64,000 bases of DNA from Bacillota bacterium (GTDB taxonomy: Bacteria; Bacillota; Bacilli; Paenibacillales; UBA4045). Positions 42,496-51,000 of the stretch are shown here, in pieces (the first letter of the stretch is position 1; every line of letters starts with the position of its first letter). Made by a program: the position numbers and the translations under genes. Location of the stretch: assembly GCA_023441055.1 (NCBI GenBank), contig JAEZQY010000061.1, positions 124,001 to 188,000 of the forward strand. Direction: 5' to 3'. The notes below the pieces were generated by a model. The model was given only the letters and a program-made list of their open reading frames with translations, ran no database searches and was not told where the DNA came from.

Positions 42496-42530
42496 TTCGA
42501 CATGTTCTTGTCGAATTGAAGCGATATCCT
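42496..42530 (+). promoter_or_regulatory. Inverted pair of Spo0A-box-like sites before the BTAD regulator
   Basis: TTCGACA (42496-42502) and TGTCGAA (42509-42515) form a perfect 7-bp inverted repeat with a 6-bp spacer. A possible -10 (TATCCT, 42525-42530) lies 9 bp downstream. Both arms are the Spo0A consensus heptamer, but a palindromic operator for another regulator is equally possible. Confidence 0.45.
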
Positions 42531-42552
42531 ATTTATGGAACGGGGATATCAC

Positions 42553-44361
42553 GTGACGAGTGCAATGGCGCGATTCATACAGCAAGCGTTGACCACGAAT
42601 AATTGGAATGAGGTAATCGTTAGAGCAGAGAATGCTGTCCTGCAGTGCATACCGATTGAATCTAAGCTGCTAGAGCTGATTCCGATTGTGTATATTCAGT
42701 CTTCGCCGCTCTTGCAGAAAGCTAGAGGCGAGGAGCTAGTTCGTCGCGGTGATCTTCTGACTGCCAGGGAAGAGTTCCTTCAAGCCATTAAGGGGCTTGC
42801 CGCACAGACTTTGAGGAAAACGCTGCTATCTGCGCTATCCCAGCTGGCGGTTGTGAATTTGCGGATGGGCTTAATACACGAGGCAAGCCCGATTGTGCGC
42901 TTCCTGCATGCTGAGTGGGACTCGACCGACCAGGATATCGGGGGCGATGTGGCCTATGCGCTTGCCCGTGGACTATATGTGCTTGGTGATGAAGCGGGGC
43001 ATTCAGATGCTTACTATCGCTATGCAATCGATGCTTATGATCGAGATGGGGAGACAGAGCGTGGAAGCCTGTCTCTCTTCGAGTTGCTGGTGCGAACGCA
43101 TGCAGATCTGTCCTCGCAGGAATGGGAGGACTGGATGACGGAATTCGTCCAGCGAATTAGGCGACGTCAGGTCGATTCGGATTTACTAGGCTACCTGAAG
43201 GCATTGCGATTATTGTTCGAGAATAAGCCCGAGCAGGCCGAGCATCAAATCAAGGACTGCAAGAATCTATCACTGCCGCATCCTTATCAGGCGATGGCGA
43301 GCTGTCTTCAATTGCGAATTGCAATTCGCACCGGTAATCTGGCATTGGCTGCACAGCTCATGGCAGATATGGAGAAGCTGCAGCCGGAATCGGACCTTGA
43401 TCTGGAATGGCAATTCGAATGGGCAATTATACGATTCGAGTGGGCTGTCTGCCAGGCCGATTGGACATCGGCAGGCTTGCACGGCGCGCAGGTCCGCTCT
43501 ATCTTCAAGCTTGGATTACCGCCCAGGAGTGGTGTATGGGTGGAGTGGGTGTACAGTGTGCTGGAGGAGCGTAAAGCGATCGATCAGGGAGGCCGTTCTG
43601 GCAAGTACGAGGAGGCCCAAGGTCTGTGGCGCGTTAATCTGTTCGGAACGTTAAAGTTTGTACATAAGGATCAGATTGTTCACTCGATTCATTGGAAGCG
43701 CAAGAAGACGAAGGAATTGTTCATCTATCTGTTATTGCAGCCAGGCTACTCTGCTCCAAGAGAGCAAGTTGCAGAGGCCTTATACGCGAATTATGATCCG
43801 GATAAGATGAACAACCAGCTTTATGTAGCCGCCCATCAGCTTAAGAGCATAATTCGTGAATATTTGGGGTTTGATGGCGGGGTGGTGATTAAGGAAGGCA
43901 TGATCTTACTGAAGGATGGACTCATCCGTGAAGTAGACGTTGAGCAATATCAGGCACTCGTACGAGTAGGAGATCAGCTCTGGCCACAAGAACGCGAGCT
44001 TGCAGATCAGATGTATGAGAAATCGGCTCAATTGTATGAAGAGATCATCGCGGATGTTCAGTATATGGATTGGTTGGAGCTTGTCCGTGAACAGCTCCGA
44101 ACGAAGCATTGCGAGATCCTGCGGAGATTGGGGCGATATGCAGCCGCCAATGGTCGTTATGAACGAGCGGAAGTATTCTTTAGGCAATGGATCGCGCTTT
44201 CGTCTCTGAATGAAGAACCCTATCAGGAGCTTATGCGTGTCTTACGTGATCAAGGGAAACAATCAGAGGCAGAATTTTTGTTCAGGCAGTTAGAGCAGCA
44301 TCTTCGAAGAGAGCTCGGGGTTGCACCTCTGAGTGAAACCCGAAGCATCATCTGGAGGTGA
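42553..44361 (+). CDS. BTAD/SARP-type transcriptional activator with N-terminal helical repeats
   Basis: A 602-residue cytoplasmic regulator. The N-terminal 330 residues are helical TPR-like repeats of the kind seen in MalT-type proteins, without a P-loop. An OmpR-type winged helix starts near 360 (VNLFGTLKFVHKDQIVHSIH, KRKKTKELFIYLLLQPG), followed by a BTAD repeat domain (LYEEIIADVQYMDWLELVRE, RAEVFFRQWIALSSLNEEPY, RRELGVAPLSETR). GTG 42553 is preferred over ATG 42535: GGGGA lies 6 nt upstream, and ATG 42535 would fall at the predicted transcription start. It heads a five-gene unit with the partner-switching genes (gap 6 bp). Confidence 0.87.
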   Translation: MTSAMARFIQQALTTNNWNEVIVRAENAVLQCIPIESKLLELIPIVYIQSSPLLQKARGEELVRRGDLLTAREEFLQAIKGLAAQTLRKTLLSALSQLAVVNLRMGLIHEASPIVRFLHAEWDSTDQDIGGDVAYALARGLYVLGDEAGHSDAYYRYAIDAYDRDGETERGSLSLFELLVRTHADLSSQEWEDWMTEFVQRIRRRQVDSDLLGYLKALRLLFENKPEQAEHQIKDCKNLSLPHPYQAMASCLQLRIAIRTGNLALAAQLMADMEKLQPESDLDLEWQFEWAIIRFEWAVCQADWTSAGLHGAQVRSIFKLGLPPRSGVWVEWVYSVLEERKAIDQGGRSGKYEEAQGLWRVNLFGTLKFVHKDQIVHSIHWKRKKTKELFIYLLLQPGYSAPREQVAEALYANYDPDKMNNQLYVAAHQLKSIIREYLGFDGGVVIKEGMILLKDGLIREVDVEQYQALVRVGDQLWPQERELADQMYEKSAQLYEEIIADVQYMDWLELVREQLRTKHCEILRRLGRYAAANGRYERAEVFFRQWIALSSLNEEPYQELMRVLRDQGKQSEAEFLFRQLEQHLRRELGVAPLSETRSIIWR

Positions 44362-44367
44362 GTCTAT

Positions 44368-45945
44368 ATGCCCATTCAACGCTCTAGCGCAACCATGATG
44401 AGCTTTCTGCTTCTTTTCTCGAGCGGGGCTCTGCTAGTGTTATTCTGGGTTACATTAGAAAGCCTCTTCATCAAGCGACTGACGTTCTCGTATCTATTCC
44501 TATTCTCTATCCCTGCTACGGTGGTCCTATTACTAGGAATGATAGGCATAATGATGCTTTATGTTTGGCTTCGTCTTAGAAAGCTTGAGCGATTGAGGGC
44601 TGGAACGGCTGAGGGGGCTTCCGATCAGGACGAAGTCATAGGCAGAGGCCTGATACGTCTGCCATCCGAGATATTCTGGGGTACCGTTATATATGGGGGA
44701 TTGTTCATTCCGATCTATCATATTGTCCATTTCCTTGTAGAGGGCAACTCTCTTATGCAGGTTGAAGACTATTATTGGTACAATTTCCTCAGAAGCTTCC
44801 TCTATGAGCAGACGATTACTTTAAGTGCGGCGATTCTTCACTATGCGGTATCCAGAAGGCTTGTCCGTCCTATGCTGATTACGCTGTCAGTCGTCAAGGG
44901 AGAGCGGTGGCCAGACAAGAGCTTTCTATCGATGCTGTCTGCGACCTTCGCGGGGCTGCTGCTTGTTAACCTATTCTCGATCCTATGGTATGTGATGGTG
45001 GCGATGCTGAAGGACGAGTCGGTCGAGCTGGAGGTACTAGGTCCTCTGATTATGTTAGATACGCTATTCGCAGCTACGATCTTCATCCTGCTGACATTCG
45101 AATTCCGCAGAGAGCTCCAAGTGTTCATTGTAAGTATCCGAAATTGGTTGAATGGGAACAGTGACCTTCCCTATTCTAGATTACCCGTTCTCTCTTATGA
45201 TGAAGTTGGTCAGCTTGCGGTAGCCTTCAATGGTCTCCAAGATCAGGTTGATCGCGAGTATGAAGAGTTGAGCAAGGAGTTGAAGCTGGCCAGACAGGTT
45301 CAGCTGCAGCTGATGCCCCCATCTTATCTTACGATCGGAGCGTATAGAATTGAGGCTCTGACGGCATCGCGTAATACGGTAGGAAATGGGTTTTACGATA
45401 TCATACCGAATGAACATGGAGGGTTCGCCGCTATAGCAGGAGGAATCAAGGGAGTGGGCATGCCGGCTGCTCTGCAGATGTCTGCTGCTCTTCTGCTGCT
45501 GCGCGCTGAAGTTGAGCATGAAGACACACCAGAGGATATGTTGAGTCGCTTTAATAGAGGGTTCGCGAATGTATTCCCACAGGAAGGTCTGGTCCCCCTC
45601 TCGCTTGTTCTAGTGGATGCGCAGAGAAACTCGCTATGTGCGGCTCGTCAGGATCGCATGAAGATGTGTATTTTCCGGTGTGGCGGTGAAGGCTTGGAGG
45701 GGGTGATCCCCGGTGAAGAGCTGCAGATGCATCCAGGGGACCAATTGCTGCTGTATTCGGTGTCAGCTGCGGAAGCGGCTGAAGCCATTGTTCTAGAGGA
45801 TGTCGGTTCGCATGAATCACCATGGCTGCTTGAAGATCGACTTACGCCATGGTTAAGTGATGTTCAGACCCAATCGTTCCCAGCAGACGAAGACTTTACG
45901 CTCATGCTGATCACTCGCCGCAAGATGGAGGTGGAGAACGAATGA
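44368..45945 (+). CDS. Membrane PP2C-fold protein lacking metal-binding acids (pseudophosphatase)
   Basis: A 525-residue protein: about six membrane helices (12-70, 100-125, 150-165, 188-250), a HAMP-like segment (255-300) and a SpoIIE/RsbU-type PP2C domain. In the next gene the metal sites read GGDFYD, GDVAGKG and YTDG; here the aligned stretches are GNGFYD (339-344), GGIKGVG (358-364) and YSVS (463-466), so the aspartates are replaced, while DED near 507-509 retains acids. Phosphatase activity is therefore unlikely. A role in sensing or in holding the RsbW-like kinase or STAS partner is inferred. Its TGA overlaps the next ATG, so the two PP2C proteins are translationally coupled. Confidence 0.85.
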   Translation: MPIQRSSATMMSFLLLFSSGALLVLFWVTLESLFIKRLTFSYLFLFSIPATVVLLLGMIGIMMLYVWLRLRKLERLRAGTAEGASDQDEVIGRGLIRLPSEIFWGTVIYGGLFIPIYHIVHFLVEGNSLMQVEDYYWYNFLRSFLYEQTITLSAAILHYAVSRRLVRPMLITLSVVKGERWPDKSFLSMLSATFAGLLLVNLFSILWYVMVAMLKDESVELEVLGPLIMLDTLFAATIFILLTFEFRRELQVFIVSIRNWLNGNSDLPYSRLPVLSYDEVGQLAVAFNGLQDQVDREYEELSKELKLARQVQLQLMPPSYLTIGAYRIEALTASRNTVGNGFYDIIPNEHGGFAAIAGGIKGVGMPAALQMSAALLLLRAEVEHEDTPEDMLSRFNRGFANVFPQEGLVPLSLVLVDAQRNSLCAARQDRMKMCIFRCGGEGLEGVIPGEELQMHPGDQLLLYSVSAAEAAEAIVLEDVGSHESPWLLEDRLTPWLSDVQTQSFPADEDFTLMLITRRKMEVENE

Positions 45946-47051
45946 ACGTATCGAAGCTTACATTAACCTCTACCTTCTTAGTCCCATTGATGCTTATATT
46001 TCTAGGACTTCTGTTAGTTCCTATAGGTGTGCTGCTCGGTTATGTCTGGATCCTTGAACTACGCGGCGGAGAGATGAATCTGCTGTATCTGTTCCTCATC
46101 GCTGGTTGCGGATTTACTATAGGATTCCTATGCTTCTTGTTGGTGGCTAGGGCATTCCGAGGGCGCTTTCGCGCGATGATCACAAGCATCCGGTCAATGA
46201 TGGAGGGTGATCGCATGATGCTGCAGAGCAAGATGCCGGTCGTGTCTGCTGATGAATTCGGACAATTGAGCCTCGCTTTCAATGATCTGCAGGCATACAT
46301 AGCTGGACAATATGCAGGTGTAGAACAGGAATTACAGATGGCATTCACTGTCCAGCAGCGACTACTCCCACAAGGAGAACTGTCTATAGCCAGCTTCGAT
46401 GTCGCCTCGCGATGCCGACAAACCAATGAGGTAGGGGGAGACTTCTATGATGTTATCCCGCTTAGTGAGAGCAAGTTCGCTGTCATCGTTGGGGATGTAG
46501 CAGGCAAGGGGTTGCAGGCTGCACTGATCATGTCTGCGGTCATGTCCTTGTTCCGAAGGGGAATCCGGGCGGGCGAAACTGCGGGCGATGTGCTCACTAG
46601 GGTCAACCGACAGCTGGCGCAGGCCTTGCAAGGGCAATTGTTCATTACGGCAGGACTTGCAATATTCGATAGAGACTTATCGGAGATCGCGTATGCTAAC
46701 GCGGGTCACATGCCGCCTTATCTCCTGCATGATGGAAGGCTGGAGGAGGCGCTTTACCCCTCGTTACCGCTGGGAATCTCTGTGGAGACAACCTACCAAA
46801 CCCATGCAATAGCCTGTCCGAAAGGCAGCCGATTGGTGATTTATACCGATGGTATGGTGGAGGGGCAACGCGGGGACGGGGAGATGATTGGGTTCGATGG
46901 CTTTGAACAATATCTTCTTGAGACGGGCAATCAGACACTTTCTGAGCAGGTCGAGGCGCTTATAGAACGGTGCTCAGGGTCAGTCGGCCGTCACCGCGCG
47001 GATGATTTAACCATTGTTATGGTTGAGAGGCAGGTTGTAAGGACTTTGTAA
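45942..47051 (+). CDS. RsbU-like serine phosphatase (PP2C/SpoIIE)
   Basis: A 369-residue membrane phosphatase: two membrane helices (12-37 and 47-68), HAMP (70-120), a coiled linker and a complete PP2C/SpoIIE domain. Metal-site motifs are intact: GGDFYD (165-170), GDVAGKG (184-190), YTDG (301-304) and DD (354-355). In partner-switching systems such a phosphatase dephosphorylates the STAS antagonist, here most likely the product at 47562. ATG overlaps the upstream TGA. Signals would enter through the short extracellular loop or HAMP region or through the upstream pseudophosphatase. Confidence 0.93.
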   Translation: MNVSKLTLTSTFLVPLMLIFLGLLLVPIGVLLGYVWILELRGGEMNLLYLFLIAGCGFTIGFLCFLLVARAFRGRFRAMITSIRSMMEGDRMMLQSKMPVVSADEFGQLSLAFNDLQAYIAGQYAGVEQELQMAFTVQQRLLPQGELSIASFDVASRCRQTNEVGGDFYDVIPLSESKFAVIVGDVAGKGLQAALIMSAVMSLFRRGIRAGETAGDVLTRVNRQLAQALQGQLFITAGLAIFDRDLSEIAYANAGHMPPYLLHDGRLEEALYPSLPLGISVETTYQTHAIACPKGSRLVIYTDGMVEGQRGDGEMIGFDGFEQYLLETGNQTLSEQVEALIERCSGSVGRHRADDLTIVMVERQVVRTL

Positions 47052-47109
47052 AGACGTTATGTTATTGTGACCCTGAAGTGGCAGTGGTCGCATGAAAGAG
47101 GGTGCAGCG

Positions 47110-47565
47110 TTGACAGCAGAAGTGTGGTTCCGAAGAGACTGGATCATTCCTAGCGAGCTTGGTCGCGAGAAGAATGTGAGGAATGAGCTCTTGCGTACGT
47201 TCCAAGAATTACAGCTCCAAGAGGCCCGCATCGATGAGATCATGACAGCTGTATCGGAGGCCATGTTAAATGCGATTGAACACGGCAATCGACTAGCCAA
47301 GGATTTGCCTGTGAAGATCACGATGTTCATACACCCGGACCGCTATACATTCTGGATTACCGATCAGGGAATCGGTATGGATATTGATGCTGCCACCGAT
47401 GTGGCACAAGTCAGACATAGAATGGACTGGGAAGATCCACGGGGATGGGGACTGCAGCTGATGTATCACTATGCAGATGAAGTGTATGCGTTACGGCATA
47501 ACGGCGAGTTCAGTATTGCGTTGGATTTCCTCAAGATAGAAGCGGAAGAGGGGAATACGATTTGA
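47110..47565 (+). CDS. RsbW-like anti-sigma factor/serine kinase
   Basis: A 151-residue GHKL ATPase-kinase. The N-box reads VSEAMLNAIEHGNRL, G1 is DQGIGMD and G2 is RGWGLQLM. In the family it phosphorylates the STAS partner and binds a sigma factor or other target in the alternative state. TTG 47110 is preferred because GAGGGTG lies 5 nt upstream; an ATG at 47092 is in frame but has a weak site. Its end overlaps the STAS gene start by 4 bp. No sigma factor gene is adjacent, so the target is unknown. Confidence 0.9.
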   Translation: MTAEVWFRRDWIIPSELGREKNVRNELLRTFQELQLQEARIDEIMTAVSEAMLNAIEHGNRLAKDLPVKITMFIHPDRYTFWITDQGIGMDIDAATDVAQVRHRMDWEDPRGWGLQLMYHYADEVYALRHNGEFSIALDFLKIEAEEGNTI

Positions 47566-47912
47566 AGGATGAGCTGATAATCGAGGAGAGAGAGTTCGCA
47601 GGGGGAGTCATACTAGATATGAAGGGAGACTTGACCAAGGGCTCTGAGAAGATATTATTTCTTCAGCGTGAGTGGGCGGCGGTGCAGGGTGATGGAACTA
47701 ACGTGATATTAAACTTCACGGAAGTAACCTATATCAATAGTGCTGGGATTGCCGTTCTGATTCGATTAGCGCAGACGGGGTTGAAGGCAGGCATCACCTT
47801 ATATGCGTTCGGCATCAATGCCCACTATCAGAAGATGTTCCGATTGATCGGATTGACGGATTATATGATGGTTTATCCGGATGAATATGCGTTAATGCAG
47901 CGGTTCGTATGA
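47562..47912 (+). CDS. STAS-domain anti-sigma factor antagonist
   Basis: A 116-residue single STAS domain. The phospho-acceptor serine is Ser60 in VTYINSAGIAVLIRL, the conserved position of SpoIIAA/RsbV. It should be the switch partner of the overlapping RsbW-like kinase and substrate of the RsbU-like phosphatase. TTG start overlaps the kinase stop (TTTGA); GAGGGGAATACG provides the ribosome site. The giant surface-protein gene begins 107 bp later. Confidence 0.93.
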   Translation: MKDELIIEEREFAGGVILDMKGDLTKGSEKILFLQREWAAVQGDGTNVILNFTEVTYINSAGIAVLIRLAQTGLKAGITLYAFGINAHYQKMFRLIGLTDYMMVYPDEYALMQRFV

Positions 47913-47948
47913 GTAGCTCAAGCGTGCTTACAAATCGTATGAAGATGC

Positions 47949-47982
47949 TGTAAGATCTTTGTAAACTCGAGTTTACTATACT
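47949..47982 (+). promoter_or_regulatory. Promoter region with 16-bp palindrome before the giant surface protein
   Basis: GTAAACTC-GAGTTTAC (47961-47976) is a perfect 16-bp palindrome directly abutting a TATACT -10 (47977-47982). It occupies the -35 position, where no consensus hexamer exists. Upstream half TGTAAGATCTTTGTAAA (47949-47965) matches a site at 47036-47052, at the end of the RsbU-like gene, at 15 of 17 bases. An activator or repressor site is likely. The start codon is 38 bp downstream of the -10. Confidence 0.55.
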
Positions 47983-48019
47983 CTTCCTATCAAGTTCGTC
48001 TACTTAGGAGGGTATTGGT

Positions 48020-51000
48020 TTGAAAATAATGAAGCCATATTTTGCAGTTACTATGGTAGTGGCGCTAGTGTTGCATTTTGTTTCTCCCGCTATATTCGGA
48101 TGGCGAGTTGTCGAAGCTGCAGTGGAGCCGACGGTAAGCATAAGTCCAATCTCGGGATACGAGTCTGTGAATATGTATGCCAATGGGGATAGTGTTCAAC
48201 CAGCAATCAGCGCCGATGGCAAGTATGTGGCGTTCATCTCGAATGCCAGCAATTTGACTAGTGATGGCGCTGATTTGGAAGAGAGGCTCGAGTATGATCA
48301 GGTTTACCTGTATGATCGGCAAACAGGGATAACCACGTTAGTGTCGGTGGATATTAGCGGTACATCGCCATCCAACGGGGATAATCGCAATGTGTCGATA
48401 AGTGCAGATGGACAATATGTGGCCTTCGAATCGGATGCAACTAACTTAATCAATGACGATCTGAATGGCTATTCCGATATCTTCGTGTGGAATCGTGACA
48501 CGATGGGCATCAAGCGTGTAAGTGTTTCCGATTCAGGCAGAGAGGCTGCAGGAGCAAGCAGTGAGCCTTCCATCTCGGCGGATGGAACACTGATTTTATT
48601 CAAGTCCGAAGATATTGGATTAGAAGAAGCACAGAATTATGGAGACTACCCTCGACGTTATCGCGCTAATCTGGATACAGGGGAAATGAATAGAATGTTG
48701 ATGCCGGCCTACTCGACTGCCGTTATAAGCGGAGATGGGTGCTACGCTGTCATTGAAGACAATGATTACCTGTATAAATATGATTTTCAGAATGATATCT
48801 GGTCCATATTACTGCAGCCTGATTCAGATGATGAACACGATGGCATTGCATTCTCCTACCAATCTCCTGTGATCTCACATGATGGCCGATATATCGCCTT
48901 CCGTGAATCGAAATGGATCGGCAGCTTTGACTCTGCATCCATCAAGGTTATGGATACAGCGCTGGAAGAGGATCATATCACAGAAATCGGACCTGTTGAG
49001 GATAATAGCTATGACTTAGCAATGAGTCCGAACGGCCGGTACATCAGCTTTATTGCGTCGACCGCATCCTATCCGGCTATAGCGCCACCGCCAATGGAAA
49101 CATGGGAGGGTGCTCAAGACTTATATGTATGGGATCGTCATACGGCTTCCATTACAATGGCAAGCGACTTTATGACCCGCGGATCGAATCTAGCTCATCC
49201 ATCGATCAGTAATTATGGAACGATTGCATTCGAGAGTGTCTATGATATCTATGTATCGCATTCGCCTTCCTCAACAGTAGGCTGGAACAGCGGAGCATCC
49301 CTAACATTCACATTGGTTGAAGGTGAGCCTGTCTTGGCATGGCCTGATCCGCAATCTGATCAGATTGAGGGCTTCCATATCTTCAAAGAAGTTAGCACCT
49401 TCAATGGTCCGATTACTACTTACCTAGGTCATGCGAATGCCGGTGACCGGTCCTTCTCCTTAGCGGATGCCAATATGCAGGAGGGACACCGAATCAAGGT
49501 TTATGCGATTAATGGGGAATATAATAGAAGCGCTAGTCCGCTCAGCGGCGAGTTCCATATCGCCGACACTGAAGGGCCTTATTGGCCTAACGATAATGCC
49601 AATTTAAGAGCATCTTATACAGATACGAGTGCGCCAAGACTGGATTGGAACTCGGCGATGGATAACAGTGGGAGCATTGCTTCCTATACGATTTGGAGAA
49701 TCGTGAATGAGGGTAGAAGTGAATTTGCGGAATCTGCCACTAATTATCTATCACTAATTGATCTGCAACCGGCCACCTCCTATACATTCGTCGTACAGGC
49801 ACAAGATGCATCAGGGAACTGGAGCAGTGATTCAGAGCCTGTTACGTTCCAAACCTTGAGTGCACATGCGGAAACCGGTGTGTTGACTGGTCAATTCGCA
49901 GATGATGCGGTCACGCTGAACTGGACTCCGAGTCAGTATGCCGCAGGATCAGATGCGTATCGGATAATGCGTGTTGTCCCGGGTCATACTCCTGAGCAGA
50001 TTGCGAGTGTCGGCGCAGGAACCACGACTTACACAGATATAGTAACGCCGGGCATCACTTATTATTATCAGGTCAAAGGGTATGACCTGGATCATATCGT
50101 CATCTATCAAACCAATCTGATAGAGGTCTCAACAGGAACGATCGCTCCCCCTGTTCTTGTTGACTATACAGCCTCTTCGGTAGGCGTCCAATTGGCTATG
50201 AACAGTGCACTAGCATTCATCGCTACAGCGGACACAGGTATGAGTGTAGAGACTATAATTGCGTATGAAACTTGGTTCGATGAAGGAGGCAAGAAACGGG
50301 CATTTCCAAGACAAGTTGAGGCATCGGCAGCATTAGTTGAGGATCCTGATGAACCAGGAACGTACGAGGGGAATTGGGAGTTGCCGGCAGGCGCCTCCAA
50401 GGTAGTGTCTCTACAACCCGCTATTATTCTCGGCGGTAACCATAAGGTGCGTGGGGGACAGCTGCAGCTCAATAAGCAGGTAACTGCATCAGCTGTTATC
50501 ACCTTTAACATTGCTCATCTGAATGAAGGTTACCGCACACAGCTTCAGGATGCCTTAACGAACGCAGATGCGATGATTTCTCTTGAAGAAGGAGAATACG
50601 CTGAGGAGCTTGCATTCACGAGCTTTGATCAGAGCTATACGTTCAATGATCTCCCTTCAGGCGGCACAGCTACTGTGGCGGTAGGGGACTATTTTGCCAA
50701 TCAGCAGGTTAAGCTCTTGCCCGGAATTGTCAATCGCATCGTGTTATCTACTGTAAAGGTCAACCCAACGCTGACGGTTTCGGTAGTGGACACGCACAAC
50801 CAGCCCCTATCTAATATGGAGGTGAAGTTCTTCGACAGCGATGGGGATGAACGCTTCCGCGGGCTGACCAATGACAACGGTAATGTGACAACCTCTCGAT
50901 TGCCGATTGGAAGCGGTACGGTAAGAGTTGGCGTGCAGAATACCTTGTATCATCCGCAGCCGGATCAAGATGTTGAGATCTCGATTACCCCTGTCCAGCG

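Noticed and set aside
42535..42552. ATG 42535 as start of the BTAD activator
   Set aside because: No ribosome site precedes it and it falls at the predicted transcription start; GTG 42553 has GGGGA at good spacing.
47913..48019. Sigma-B type promoter (GTTTAA...GGGTAT) before the giant gene
   Set aside because: GTTTAC and GGGTAT are both present but 33 bp apart, far from the 12-15 bp required.
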